Shown in pieces: positions 1 to 5,304 of a stretch of DNA of 5,501 bases (positions are counted from its first letter, which is position 1; every line of letters starts with the position of its first letter). The stretch covers positions 1 through 5,501 of the forward strand of contig SVNB01000102.1 of assembly GCA_015067125.1 (NCBI GenBank), in the 5' to 3' direction. A program made the translations under genes and the position numbers. The DNA is from Oscillospiraceae bacterium (GTDB taxonomy: Bacteria > Bacillota > Clostridia > Oscillospirales > Ruminococcaceae). Under the pieces are notes generated by a model that was not told the origin of the DNA, ran no database searches, and saw nothing but the letters and a program-made list of their open reading frames with translations.

Positions 1-66
1 CATATCGAATATGACCTCGTTGGCTACATTCCCGTGGATGAACTGATAAAAGCGGAACAGGCATGA
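1..66 (+). CDS. C-terminal end of an unidentified protein (partial)
   Basis: An open frame runs from the left edge to a TGA at 64-66 and gives 21 residues ending in DELIKAEQA. The product is not recognisable from so short a tail. It is not the zinc-binding cysteine tail that SecA, a common neighbour of prfB, usually carries. Support for coding is indirect: the frame is open to the edge, and the stop is followed by a hairpin and then a terminator-like structure, as expected at a gene end. The stop codon itself lies in the 5' arm of the hairpin at 54-85. Confidence 0.5.
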   Translation, partial: HIEYDLVGYIPVDELIKAEQA

Positions 67-85
67 CCGAAATCATGCCTGTTCC
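54..85. other. Perfect 13-bp hairpin spanning the upstream gene's stop codon
   Basis: GGAACAGGCATGA (54-66) pairs perfectly with TCATGCCTGTTCC (73-85) around a 6-nt CCGAAA loop. No T-run follows on the plus strand (AAGAAATTC), so it is not a standard intrinsic terminator in that direction. On the minus strand the stem is followed only by GCTTTTATC. It may stabilise the 3' end of the upstream mRNA or work together with the terminator-like hairpin just downstream. Confidence 0.6.
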
Positions 86-88
86 AAG

Positions 89-183
89 AAATTCAAATAT
101 TACTGTTTTACGACCACCGAGCATTTGGTCTGCCGGTTTTTTATGGAAAAATATTTTAAAAATACGCAAAAAATTCAAATATT
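89..183. repeat. 13-bp direct repeat flanking the terminator region
   Basis: AAATTCAAATATT occurs at 89-101 and again at 171-183, with exact identity and start points 82 bp apart. The copies flank the terminator-like hairpin at 116-142, and the second copy lies just upstream of the prfB -35 box. The repeat is AT-rich, so chance is possible. It could also be a remnant of a local duplication or a paired protein-binding site. Confidence 0.4.
116..142 (+). terminator. Putative intrinsic terminator after the upstream gene
   Basis: ACCG(A)GCA at 116-123 pairs with TGCCGGT at 131-137, giving seven base pairs with one bulged A and a TTTGGTC loop. A run of six T (137-142) follows at once. A competing stem, GACCA (112-116) with TGGTC (126-130), uses overlapping bases, so the two folds exclude each other. 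The stem is modest but the T-run and position fit termination of the gene ending at 66. Confidence 0.5.
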
Positions 184-186
184 TCT

Positions 187-215
187 TTGACTATTGCAAG
201 TAAATAATATATAAT
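187..215 (+). promoter_or_regulatory. Near-consensus sigma-A promoter for prfB
   Basis: A -35 box TTGACT (187-192) and a perfect -10 box TATAAT (210-215) are separated by exactly 17 bp. A/T tracts at about 145-185 directly upstream resemble an UP element. Transcription would start near 221-223 and give a leader of about 55 nt. That leader holds a small GCCC-GAAA-GGGC tetraloop hairpin (241-252), followed by the Shine-Dalgarno GGAGGA (265-270). Confidence 0.8.
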
Positions 216-276
216 AAAATGTTGTATAGTGAATTAATCTGCCCGAAAGGGCCTTTACCGATTCGGAGGAATAGAA

Positions 277-1413
277 ATGCTTGAATTTGAAGAACTTCGA
301 TTAAGACTTACTGCTCTTAAACCGCAGATAGAAGATCTTAAAGATGCTCTTGGCCTTGAACAGTGCAAGGCAGAGGTAAGAAGACTTGAAGCCCAGCAGG
401 CTGACCCTGATTTTTGGAACGATGTGGAAACTTCCACAAAAGTTCAGCGCAAGCTCAGCCAGCTTAACGGAAAAATAGAATCTCATAAGGATCTTGAAAC
501 CCGTTACGAAGACGCCATGACCCTTATAGAAATCGCACTGGAAGAAAACGACCCTTCTGTTTATGACGAGGCTCTTCCGGAAGTGGAAAAGCTTGAAGCG
601 GATATTGACGAAATAAAGCTTACCACCCTTCTTACCGGCGAATATGACGAAGGCAACGCCATTGTTACCTTCCATGCAGGTGCAGGCGGCACCGAGGCAC
701 AGGACTGGTGCCAGATGCTTTACAGAATGTACACCGCATGGGCAACAAAACACGATCTTAAATATACCCTTGTGGATTGGCTTGACGGCGATGAGGCAGG
801 CGTAAAATCCGCTACAATTATTGTGGAAGGACCCAATGCCTACGGCTTCCTTAAATCCGAAAACGGCGTACACCGCCTTGTAAGGGTTTCTCCGTTCGAT
901 GCTTCCGGCAGACGCCAAACCTCTTTTGCTTCTTTGGAAGTTATGCCCGAAATCGAGGACGACAAATCCATCGAAATTAAAGAGGACGACATCAAAATGG
1001 AAGTTTACCGTGCTTCCGGCGCGGGCGGCCAGAAGGTTAACAAAACCTCTTCCGCGGTTCGCCTTATCCATATTCCCACCGGTATTACCGTATGTTCCCA
1101 GATCGAGCGTTCTCAGTACCAGAACCGCGAAGTTTGTATGAATATGCTTCGCTCCAAGCTTGTGGAGATTAAAGAACGCGAACATCTTGAAAAAATCGAG
1201 GATATCAAGGGCGTTCAGAAAGAAATTGCCTGGGGCAGCCAGATCCGTTCCTATGTATTTATGCCCTATACTCTTGTTAAAGACCACAGAACCGGCTTCG
1301 AAATGGGCAACGTTCAGGCTGTTATGGACGGCGAAATTGATGGATTTATCAACGCATATCTTAAACAGATGAACAAAGGCAGTTTTGACGGTGACGACGG
1401 CGAAATGGCATAA
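277..1413 (+). CDS. prfB: Peptide chain release factor 2 (RF2)
   Basis: A cytoplasmic class I release factor that recognises UGA and UAA in the ribosomal A site and triggers peptidyl-tRNA hydrolysis. The SPF tripeptide at residues 205-207 is the RF2 stop-codon recognition motif, which separates it from RF1. GGQ at 250-252 is the catalytic motif that reaches the peptidyl transferase centre. The conserved GAGGTEAQDW block is at 135-144. Residue 246, which is Thr in E. coli K-12 RF2, is Ala here. At 378 residues it is slightly longer than the E. coli protein (365), with a short acidic tail. The start is set by GGAGGA six bases upstream of ATG. The frame is continuous: codons 25-27 read CTT GGC CTT, where many prfB genes have the CTT-TGA-C frameshift site. 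It has its own strong promoter and a hairpin/T-run after the stop. Confidence 0.97.
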   Translation: MLEFEELRLRLTALKPQIEDLKDALGLEQCKAEVRRLEAQQADPDFWNDVETSTKVQRKLSQLNGKIESHKDLETRYEDAMTLIEIALEENDPSVYDEALPEVEKLEADIDEIKLTTLLTGEYDEGNAIVTFHAGAGGTEAQDWCQMLYRMYTAWATKHDLKYTLVDWLDGDEAGVKSATIIVEGPNAYGFLKSENGVHRLVRVSPFDASGRRQTSFASLEVMPEIEDDKSIEIKEDDIKMEVYRASGAGGQKVNKTSSAVRLIHIPTGITVCSQIERSQYQNREVCMNMLRSKLVEIKEREHLEKIEDIKGVQKEIAWGSQIRSYVFMPYTLVKDHRTGFEMGNVQAVMDGEIDGFINAYLKQMNKGSFDGDDGEMA

Positions 1414-1418
1414 AAATT

Positions 1419-1444
1419 ACGGGCGGCAGCTGCCGCCTGTTTTT
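1419..1444 (+). terminator. GC-rich hairpin with T-run between prfB and the HAD gene
   Basis: GGCGGCAGCTGCCGCC (1422-1437) is a perfect palindrome. As RNA it can form a 6-bp GC stem with an AGCU loop, extended by G-U, C-G and A-U pairs out to 1419/1440. A run of five T (1440-1444) follows, as in an intrinsic terminator. The HAD gene's Shine-Dalgarno starts three bases later, at 1447. No separate promoter is visible between the genes, so this may be a partial terminator that lowers expression of the downstream gene rather than stopping all transcription. Confidence 0.65.
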
Positions 1445-1456
1445 ATAGGTGGTTTT

Positions 1457-2128
1457 ATGATCAAAGCGGTTTTTATTGATATAGACGGCACTTTGCTGGA
1501 TTTTGAAGCCTGCGTGGAAGAATCCATGCGCTGCGGACTTCTGGAAAATAAAATTGAATACAAGCCCGAAATGCTTGCAACCTTTCATCGTATAAACGAT
1601 GGATTCTGGCTGGATCTTGAACAGGGGAAAATCACTTTCGAAGAGCTTTTGCAGCGCCGCTGGGCAACTGTTTTTAAAGCTTTGAAAATCGACCTTGACG
1701 GTCCGGAGTTTGAAAAATACTTTCGCGCAAGGCTGCACGAAAGCGCGATTCCAATGGAGGGCTCTTACGAAACGCTTGAATATCTTTCCGGAAAATACCG
1801 CCTTTTTGCCGCAAGCAACGGACCCCATGAACAGCAGGTGGAAAGACTTCGCAAAGCGGGCATGCTCGGATATTTTGAGGAGGTTTTCACCTCCGGAAAA
1901 ATCGGTGCGGAAAAACCCGCAAGGGATTTTTTTGAATATTGCTTTGGTTCCGCGGACGGTATAAAACCGGAAGAAAGCGTTATGATAGGAGATTCCCTGA
2001 CTTCCGATATGAAGGGCGGAGCGGATTTTGGAATGAAAACCATCTGGCTTAACCTTAAAGGCAAAGAAAAGCCGGATTGGGTGGATTTTGAGATAAAATC
2101 CCTTGATGAAATTAAAAATATTATATAA
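1457..2128 (+). CDS. HAD-superfamily hydrolase, YjjG/YfnB-like (putative nucleotidase)
   Basis: A 223-residue cytoplasmic phosphatase of the haloacid dehalogenase superfamily with all four motifs. Motif I is DIDGT with nucleophile Asp8 and acid/base Asp10. Motif II is Ser120 in AASNG, motif III is Lys153 in AEKP, and motif IV is GDSLTSD (178-184). A helical cap follows motif I and contains an FWLDLEQGKIT stretch resembling E. coli YjjG, a pyrimidine nucleoside 5'-monophosphatase that clears non-canonical nucleotides. The family match is strong, but the exact substrate is inferred. The chosen ATG has an AGGTGG Shine-Dalgarno four bases upstream and starts directly at the first beta strand. An earlier in-frame ATG at 1385 would lie inside prfB and add 24 unrelated residues. 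It lies 43 bp after prfB, separated by a terminator-like hairpin, so expression probably depends on readthrough from the prfB promoter. Confidence 0.9.
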   Translation: MIKAVFIDIDGTLLDFEACVEESMRCGLLENKIEYKPEMLATFHRINDGFWLDLEQGKITFEELLQRRWATVFKALKIDLDGPEFEKYFRARLHESAIPMEGSYETLEYLSGKYRLFAASNGPHEQQVERLRKAGMLGYFEEVFTSGKIGAEKPARDFFEYCFGSADGIKPEESVMIGDSLTSDMKGGADFGMKTIWLNLKGKEKPDWVDFEIKSLDEIKNII

Positions 2129-2169
2129 AACAAACACCGTGCTCGTTTTTGAGCACGGTGTTTGTTTTT
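2127..2169. terminator. Strong two-way intrinsic terminator between convergent genes
   Basis: An 18-bp perfect stem pairs 2127-2144 (core CAAACACCGTGCTC) with 2151-2168 around a GTTTTT loop. The 3' arm ends in five T (2165-2169) on the plus strand. Read on the minus strand, the stem also ends in a T-run followed by AT-rich sequence. It lies directly after the HAD stop codon and 31 bp beyond the stop of the convergent dehydrogenase gene, so it can serve both. Confidence 0.92.
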
Positions 2170-2200
2170 GCGGATTATAGAAAAGAGTTGGGGGAATTAA

Positions 2201-2989
2201 TTATCTTACCATTACAAGACCGCCGTTTACACAGATGGTCTGGCCGTTGATATAACGTGCGCCGTCGGAAGCAAGGAAAACCATTACGGGAACAAGGTCG
2301 GTATCAACTTCGCCCATATCGCCATCGATGGGGAACTGCTGTTTAAGGCTTGCTTTGTATGCTTCAACAACAGCAGGGTCTGCGGTTTCAAGCCAATATT
2401 TATACATAGGAGTTTTGATAGAGGGGTTTACGCAGTTGCAGCGAACGTTGCTTTCGCGTGCCCAATCCATGGCGATTGTTCTGGTCCAACCGAGAACGGC
2501 AGCTTTGGAAGAAGCGTAAATTGCTCCGTTGGGCATGCCGGTAAGACCGGTATCGGAAGCGTAGTTGATGATTGCACCTTCAATTCCATTTGCTTTAAAA
2601 TATTTATAAGCTTCCTGGTTGGTCCAGACTGTGCCATTAAAGTTTACGCCAAAAACAAAATCGATATCATCTTTTACAAAATCTTCTGCGGGTTTGTTGC
2701 GTTCAACGCCTGCAATGTTTGCAAGAACGTCAAGTCCTCCCATGAGTTCGATTGCTTTTGCAAAGAATTCCTGAACAGCGGTTTTATCGGTGATGTCGCA
2801 GTGGAAATATGTTGCTTTTCCGGTTGCATTTTCCTGTGCGTTTGCTTCTGTTTCGGTGGCTTTGCCGCCTTCATCGTTTACGTCGCAGAAAACTACCTGT
2901 GCGCCTGCGCGAACATATCCTCTTACACAACCTGCAGCAATGCCGCTGCCGCCGCCGGTTACAATTATTTTTTTGCCTTCAAGTTCCAT
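2201..2989 (-). CDS. Short-chain dehydrogenase/reductase (classical SDR)
   Basis: A 262-residue cytoplasmic NAD(P)-dependent oxidoreductase of normal length for classical SDRs. The N-terminal Rossmann motif TGGGSGIA is at 11-18, Asp36 at the end of beta-2 predicts NAD(H) preference, and Asp65 sits in the CDI adenine pocket. NIAG is at 91-94, and the catalytic set Asn116, Ser145, Tyr158 and Lys162 (YASSK) is complete. Two departures are visible: the last Gly of TGxxxGxG is Ala18, and the usual PG after beta-6 reads PSIKTP (189-194). The substrate cannot be deduced. The start is supported by GGAGGA (2998-3003) eight bases upstream. The gene is divergent from a TetR-family regulator across 127 bp with an inverted-repeat operator candidate, so repression by that regulator, relieved by a ligand that may be its substrate, is a reasonable inference. 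Confidence 0.94.
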   Translation of the reverse strand: MELEGKKIIVTGGGSGIAAGCVRGYVRAGAQVVFCDVNDEGGKATETEANAQENATGKATYFHCDITDKTAVQEFFAKAIELMGGLDVLANIAGVERNKPAEDFVKDDIDFVFGVNFNGTVWTNQEAYKYFKANGIEGAIINYASDTGLTGMPNGAIYASSKAAVLGWTRTIAMDWARESNVRCNCVNPSIKTPMYKYWLETADPAVVEAYKASLKQQFPIDGDMGEVDTDLVPVMVFLASDGARYINGQTICVNGGLVMVR

Positions 2990-3017
2990 TTACTTTTTCC
3001 TCCGTTTGCGTTATAAT
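2989..3017 (+). promoter_or_regulatory. Candidate promoter of the TetR-family gene
   Basis: TTTACT (2989-2994) and a perfect TATAAT (3012-3017) are 17 bp apart, reading rightward. Transcription would start near 3024, inside the inverted repeat at 3023-3038, with a leader of about 93 nt before the regulator. The -35 box overlaps the dehydrogenase start codon by one base. A weaker alternative is TTGTGT (3031-3036) with TATTTT (3054-3059), also at 17-bp spacing, whose -35 would lie within the operator. Confidence 0.5.
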
Positions 3018-3022
3018 TTTGG

Positions 3023-3038
3023 TGACACATTTGTGTCA
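3023..3038. promoter_or_regulatory. Inverted-repeat operator candidate for the TetR-family repressor
   Basis: TGACACATTTGTGTCA is a perfect 7-bp inverted repeat around a TT centre, a size and shape typical of TetR-family dimer sites. It lies between the dehydrogenase and its divergent regulator and covers the predicted start sites of both facing promoters. Binding would therefore be expected to block both genes. Assigning it to this regulator is an inference from position. Confidence 0.7.
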
Positions 3039-3045
3039 TAACTGC

Positions 3046-3074
3046 ATTTTAAATATTTTGCAAACGAATGTAAA
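3046..3074 (-). promoter_or_regulatory. Candidate promoter of the dehydrogenase gene
   Basis: On the minus strand, TTTACA (3069-3074) and TAAAAT (3046-3051) are separated by 17 bp, each one base from consensus. Transcription would begin near 3039-3040, immediately before the operator at 3023-3038, which would then cover roughly +1 to +17. A second option is TTGCAA with TATGAC, also at 17-bp spacing, whose -10 overlaps the operator. Confidence 0.6.
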
Positions 3075-3116
3075 TATTTTAACAAAAAACTGAAACAATC
3101 AAGGAAAGTTTGTATC

Positions 3117-3671
3117 ATGAAAAGCGAAATTACATTAAATGAAAGCGTAAAAGAAGCTATTGAGATTGCACTTATAAAGCTTTTAAATAAAAAAGACATA
3201 AATAAAATAACGGTTACGGAACTTTGCGAAGTTGCGGGAGTTGGAAGAAGCAGTTTTTATCGAAATTTTGAAAGTCTGGAAGATGTAGCAGTGAGCTATG
3301 TTAACAGAATGTACGGAGAATATTTCAGAAATAATCCGGTGAATCCAAACGCTTATAAAAAATCTAATTTCTCTTTTTTTCTTAAAGAAAGGTATAAATT
3401 TGTAAAAGAACACAAGAACGTTTTTACGGTTTTGTACAAAAATGGGATTCTTTATAAATCACTTCTGAAAATGGATCCGGAAATCAAAGCACAGTATCTT
3501 TTGGCAGATGTAAGTGAAAGCCGATATTTCAGCGCAATGGTAATGGGTTTTTCCGCAGGCGTAATTGAAGAATGGGTTGCCGGAGGAATGATGGAAAGCG
3601 AAGAGGAACTTGCCGAGATAACAAGAGCTTGTCTTTTTGGAACGATAAACAGCCTTAAAGATGCATTTTAA
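3117..3671 (+). CDS. TetR/AcrR-family transcriptional regulator
   Basis: A 184-residue protein with the TetR-type N-terminal DNA-binding domain. The helix-turn-helix spans about residues 31-50 and includes ITVTELCEVAGV and the diagnostic SSFYRNF, followed by an acidic residue-rich turn into helix 4. The C-terminal portion (about 60-184) is predicted to be all-helical and would bind a ligand and form the dimer; its sequence does not reveal the ligand. The ATG has AAGGAAAG (3101-3108) about eight bases upstream. The gene is divergent from the dehydrogenase, and the inverted repeat at 3023-3038 makes autorepression plus control of that gene the likely role. By eye the coding sequence is more A-rich than prfB or the replication genes, which could reflect separate origin but is common for regulators. 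Confidence 0.93.
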   Translation: MKSEITLNESVKEAIEIALIKLLNKKDINKITVTELCEVAGVGRSSFYRNFESLEDVAVSYVNRMYGEYFRNNPVNPNAYKKSNFSFFLKERYKFVKEHKNVFTVLYKNGILYKSLLKMDPEIKAQYLLADVSESRYFSAMVMGFSAGVIEEWVAGGMMESEEELAEITRACLFGTINSLKDAF

Positions 3672-3673
3672 TC

Positions 3674-3708
3674 AAAAAAATCCCCTGCTCGAAAGAGCAG
3701 GGGATTTT
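3674..3708. terminator. Two-way intrinsic terminator between TetR-family and GNAT genes
   Basis: A 14-bp perfect stem pairs 3677-3690 (AAAATCCCCTGCTC) with 3695-3708 around a GAAA tetraloop. On the minus strand it is followed by seven T (complement of 3674-3680), making it strong for the acetyltransferase operon, whose last gene stops at 3718. On the plus strand only four T follow (3705-3708), but it begins just six bases after the regulator's stop and should serve that gene too. Confidence 0.9.
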
Positions 3709-3717
3709 GCGCTTTTA

Positions 3718-4224
3718 TTAAAGAACTTTTTCGTAAGCAACTCTCGGGTCGCCGTTTTCAAGATGGATTATGCCGCATCTGGTAAAACCGCATTTTTCCA
3801 GAAGCTTCTGCATGGAAATATTATCTTCGTGAGTATCCACACGGATGGAAGCGATTTTTTTGACTTCGCAGATTTTATCCGCAAGACCCATAAGGGCTGT
3901 GCCCATGCCCATGCCGTGCCAGTCCGGATTGATGCCAAGGCGATGGACCACAAGATAATTATCGCCTTCGGTAAGCCATGCGCCTTCGATTTCTGCATAG
4001 GTGGGATCGGTTCCGGCAATAAAGGAACCAAATCCGATAAGAACTTCGCCCATGTGCATAACGTAAAGAGCTTTTTTCTCTACGTCGGCGGCAAAAATTT
4101 CTCTGGAAGGATAGCCTTCTTCCCACTGGCTTATGTTGTTTGCTTCAAAATATTCGCGTTTAATGCGGCGAACACAGCCAAGAATATCGCCGATATCTGC
4201 TTTTGTTGCGGGACGGACTTTCAT
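3718..4224 (-). CDS. GNAT-family N-acetyltransferase
   Basis: A 168-residue acetyltransferase of the Gcn5-related fold, which transfers an acetyl group from acetyl-CoA to an amine. Motif A is clear: strand LVVHRLGI (91-98), then the pyrophosphate-binding loop HGMGMG (103-108), where the usual Q/R is His103, followed by a helix. Motif B follows with IRVDTHEDN (127-135) and the KLLEKCGF helix-turn (140-147), the usual end of small-molecule or protein acetyltransferases. Its acceptor is not predictable, and nothing specific marks it as ribosomal RimI. The start has AAAGGAAG (4233-4240) eight bases upstream. It lies 20 bp downstream of the helicase loader gene on the same strand, with no terminator between, so the two are probably one transcript ending at the hairpin at 3674-3708. 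Confidence 0.9.
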   Translation of the reverse strand: MKVRPATKADIGDILGCVRRIKREYFEANNISQWEEGYPSREIFAADVEKKALYVMHMGEVLIGFGSFIAGTDPTYAEIEGAWLTEGDNYLVVHRLGINPDWHGMGMGTALMGLADKICEVKKIASIRVDTHEDNISMQKLLEKCGFTRCGIIHLENGDPRVAYEKVL

Positions 4225-4244
4225 AAAAAATACTTCCTTTCGGT

Positions 4245-5222
4245 TTAACGGTTTTTAAGAAAACGTATATCTTCGCCGACAAAATAAAGCTTTTTGTATT
4301 CGCCGAGTATTCTGCTGGCGGTTCTTTCTGAATATCGTTCGGCAAGTTCCTTGCCGGAAAGATTGGTGCTTATTATCGTGGGGCGGTTTTCATAAAGCCG
4401 CTCGTTAATAAGATTGCCAATGGCGGAATTTGCAAAGCTGCTCTGGAATTCCGCGCCCAGGTCGTCAATTATCAGCAAATCGCACTTTGTATATTTCTGC
4501 AAAAGCGCGTCGCTTCCGGATCCTGAAAAATGTTCCCGTTCAAGGCCAGAAACCAGCTTTTGTGCAGGAAGATACACAACACCAAATCCGCCGTCTGTAA
4601 CGGTTTTTGCAATGGAAAGAGAAAGGTGGGTTTTTCCAAGGCCGGTTTTGCCAATCATCACAATGCTCGAAGAATCCGGAGAAAAGCTGTTTGCATAATT
4701 AATGCAAAAATTATAATAATTATTCATTTTTCTGCGAGGGTTCGTACCATCGCAGGCGCCGTTGTCAACATAATATTCAAGAGAAAAATTATCAAACGAG
4801 CACACGGCGGAACCGGAACTTTTTGCAAGTTCTTTCTGGGCTTCGGTTCTGCATACTTCTTTATAGCACGAGCACAGAATACCGTTTTTGCGGCCAAGGT
4901 CGCTGCATTTTGCGCAGGTATATTGCGGTTCAAGATAATCCGCAGAAAGTCCGCCGGCAGCAAGAATGGCAGATTTTTGCTTTTTTATCTCTGCGTTTTT
5001 TTCTTCCATTTCATCAAGAGCGGAAGAAAGATCTTTTCCGCCGCGCAGAATGAGCACGGAAAGTGCGGCCATATTTTTGGAAAGTTCCGCATCCATTTTG
5101 CGGATTTCCGGAAATCTGGCATAAATATCGGCTTTTTTTAAGCTTGCAAGGCGTTCTGCGCTTGTGCGGCGTTCTTCCAGAACGCGTTTTGCGGTAGCAT
5201 AAACTTCTGAAGAATAAGCCAT
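4245..5222 (-). CDS. DnaI/DnaC-like AAA+ helicase loader (primosomal ATPase)
   Basis: A 325-residue cytoplasmic ATPase related to Bacillus DnaI and to DnaC/IstB proteins, which loads the replicative helicase during initiation or restart. The N-terminal third is charged and helical and leads to a zinc-binding cluster C-x2-C-x10-C-x-C (Cys103, Cys106, Cys117, Cys119), as in DnaI. The AAA+ domain has Walker A GKTGLGKT (191-198), Walker B LLIIDD (249-254), a sensor-1 STN (285-287) and arginine-finger candidates in ERTASR (299-304). The DnaD-like gene directly upstream favours a replication role over the IstB transposition helper, and no transposase is nearby. The ATG is fixed by an in-frame TGA a short distance upstream; the Shine-Dalgarno AAAGGAC is about 12 bases away, longer than usual. 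An out-of-frame ATG at 5242-5244 precedes it. Confidence 0.92.
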   Translation of the reverse strand: MAYSSEVYATAKRVLEERRTSAERLASLKKADIYARFPEIRKMDAELSKNMAALSVLILRGGKDLSSALDEMEEKNAEIKKQKSAILAAGGLSADYLEPQYTCAKCSDLGRKNGILCSCYKEVCRTEAQKELAKSSGSAVCSFDNFSLEYYVDNGACDGTNPRRKMNNYYNFCINYANSFSPDSSSIVMIGKTGLGKTHLSLSIAKTVTDGGFGVVYLPAQKLVSGLEREHFSGSGSDALLQKYTKCDLLIIDDLGAEFQSSFANSAIGNLINERLYENRPTIISTNLSGKELAERYSERTASRILGEYKKLYFVGEDIRFLKNR

Positions 5223-5251
5223 TTTTCTGCAAACGTCCTTTCATAAGAATT

Positions 5252-5257
5252 ATTATA
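5252..5257 (-). promoter_or_regulatory. Possible -10 box in the AT-rich gap before the helicase loader gene
   Basis: The 77-bp gap 5223-5299 contains a minus-strand TATAAT (5252-5257) in a very AT-rich setting, about 30 bases before the start codon. No good -35 box is seen 16-18 bp upstream, so this may be chance. If real, it would give the loader and acetyltransferase an internal promoter separate from the DnaD-like gene. Confidence 0.22.
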
Positions 5258-5280
5258 TAAAATAACTACATTTTAAATAT

Positions 5281-5304
5281 GCGGTGCTCAAAGCGGTGCT
5301 CAAA
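5281..5304. repeat. Tandem 12-bp duplication over the stop of the DnaD-like gene
   Basis: GCGGTGCTCAAA occurs twice in perfect tandem, at 5281-5292 and 5293-5304. The unit includes the minus-strand stop codon, so the DnaD-like gene has TGA at 5300-5302 and a second in-frame TGA at 5288-5290. Confidence 0.85.

Noticed and set aside
241..252. Leader hairpin GCCC-GAAA-GGGC of prfB as a riboswitch
   Set aside because: It is only four base pairs in a leader of about 55 nt, too small for a known ligand-binding RNA, and no terminator or second pairing partner was seen.
301..1287. Long antisense open frame (328 codons) opposite prfB
   Set aside because: It lies wholly inside the clear RF2 gene, its product is rich in Phe and Leu without any domain, and it has no credible ribosome binding site. 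It is a by-product of prfB codon usage.
1385..1456. Upstream in-frame ATG of the HAD gene, overlapping the prfB end
   Set aside because: The added 24 residues resemble nothing in the family, are encoded through the hairpin region and lack a Shine-Dalgarno, whereas 1457 has AGGTGG and starts at the first HAD strand.
1361..2137. Antisense open frame (258 codons) opposite the HAD gene
   Set aside because: It overlaps a gene with all four HAD motifs, begins inside the terminator and shows no recognisable domain.
3661..4248. Plus-strand open frame (195 codons) opposite the GNAT gene
   Set aside because: It starts at the end of the TetR-family gene, runs through the terminator hairpin and mirrors the GNAT coding sequence; its product is low-complexity and Phe-rich.
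4530..5141. Plus-strand open frame (203 codons) opposite the helicase loader gene
   Set aside because: The opposite strand has Walker A, Walker B and zinc-cluster motifs in order, while this frame has none and no ribosome binding site.
4245..5222. IstB-type transposition helper instead of a helicase loader
   Set aside because: No transposase or terminal repeats are present, and the DnaI-like zinc cluster together with the adjacent DnaD-domain gene favours a replication role.
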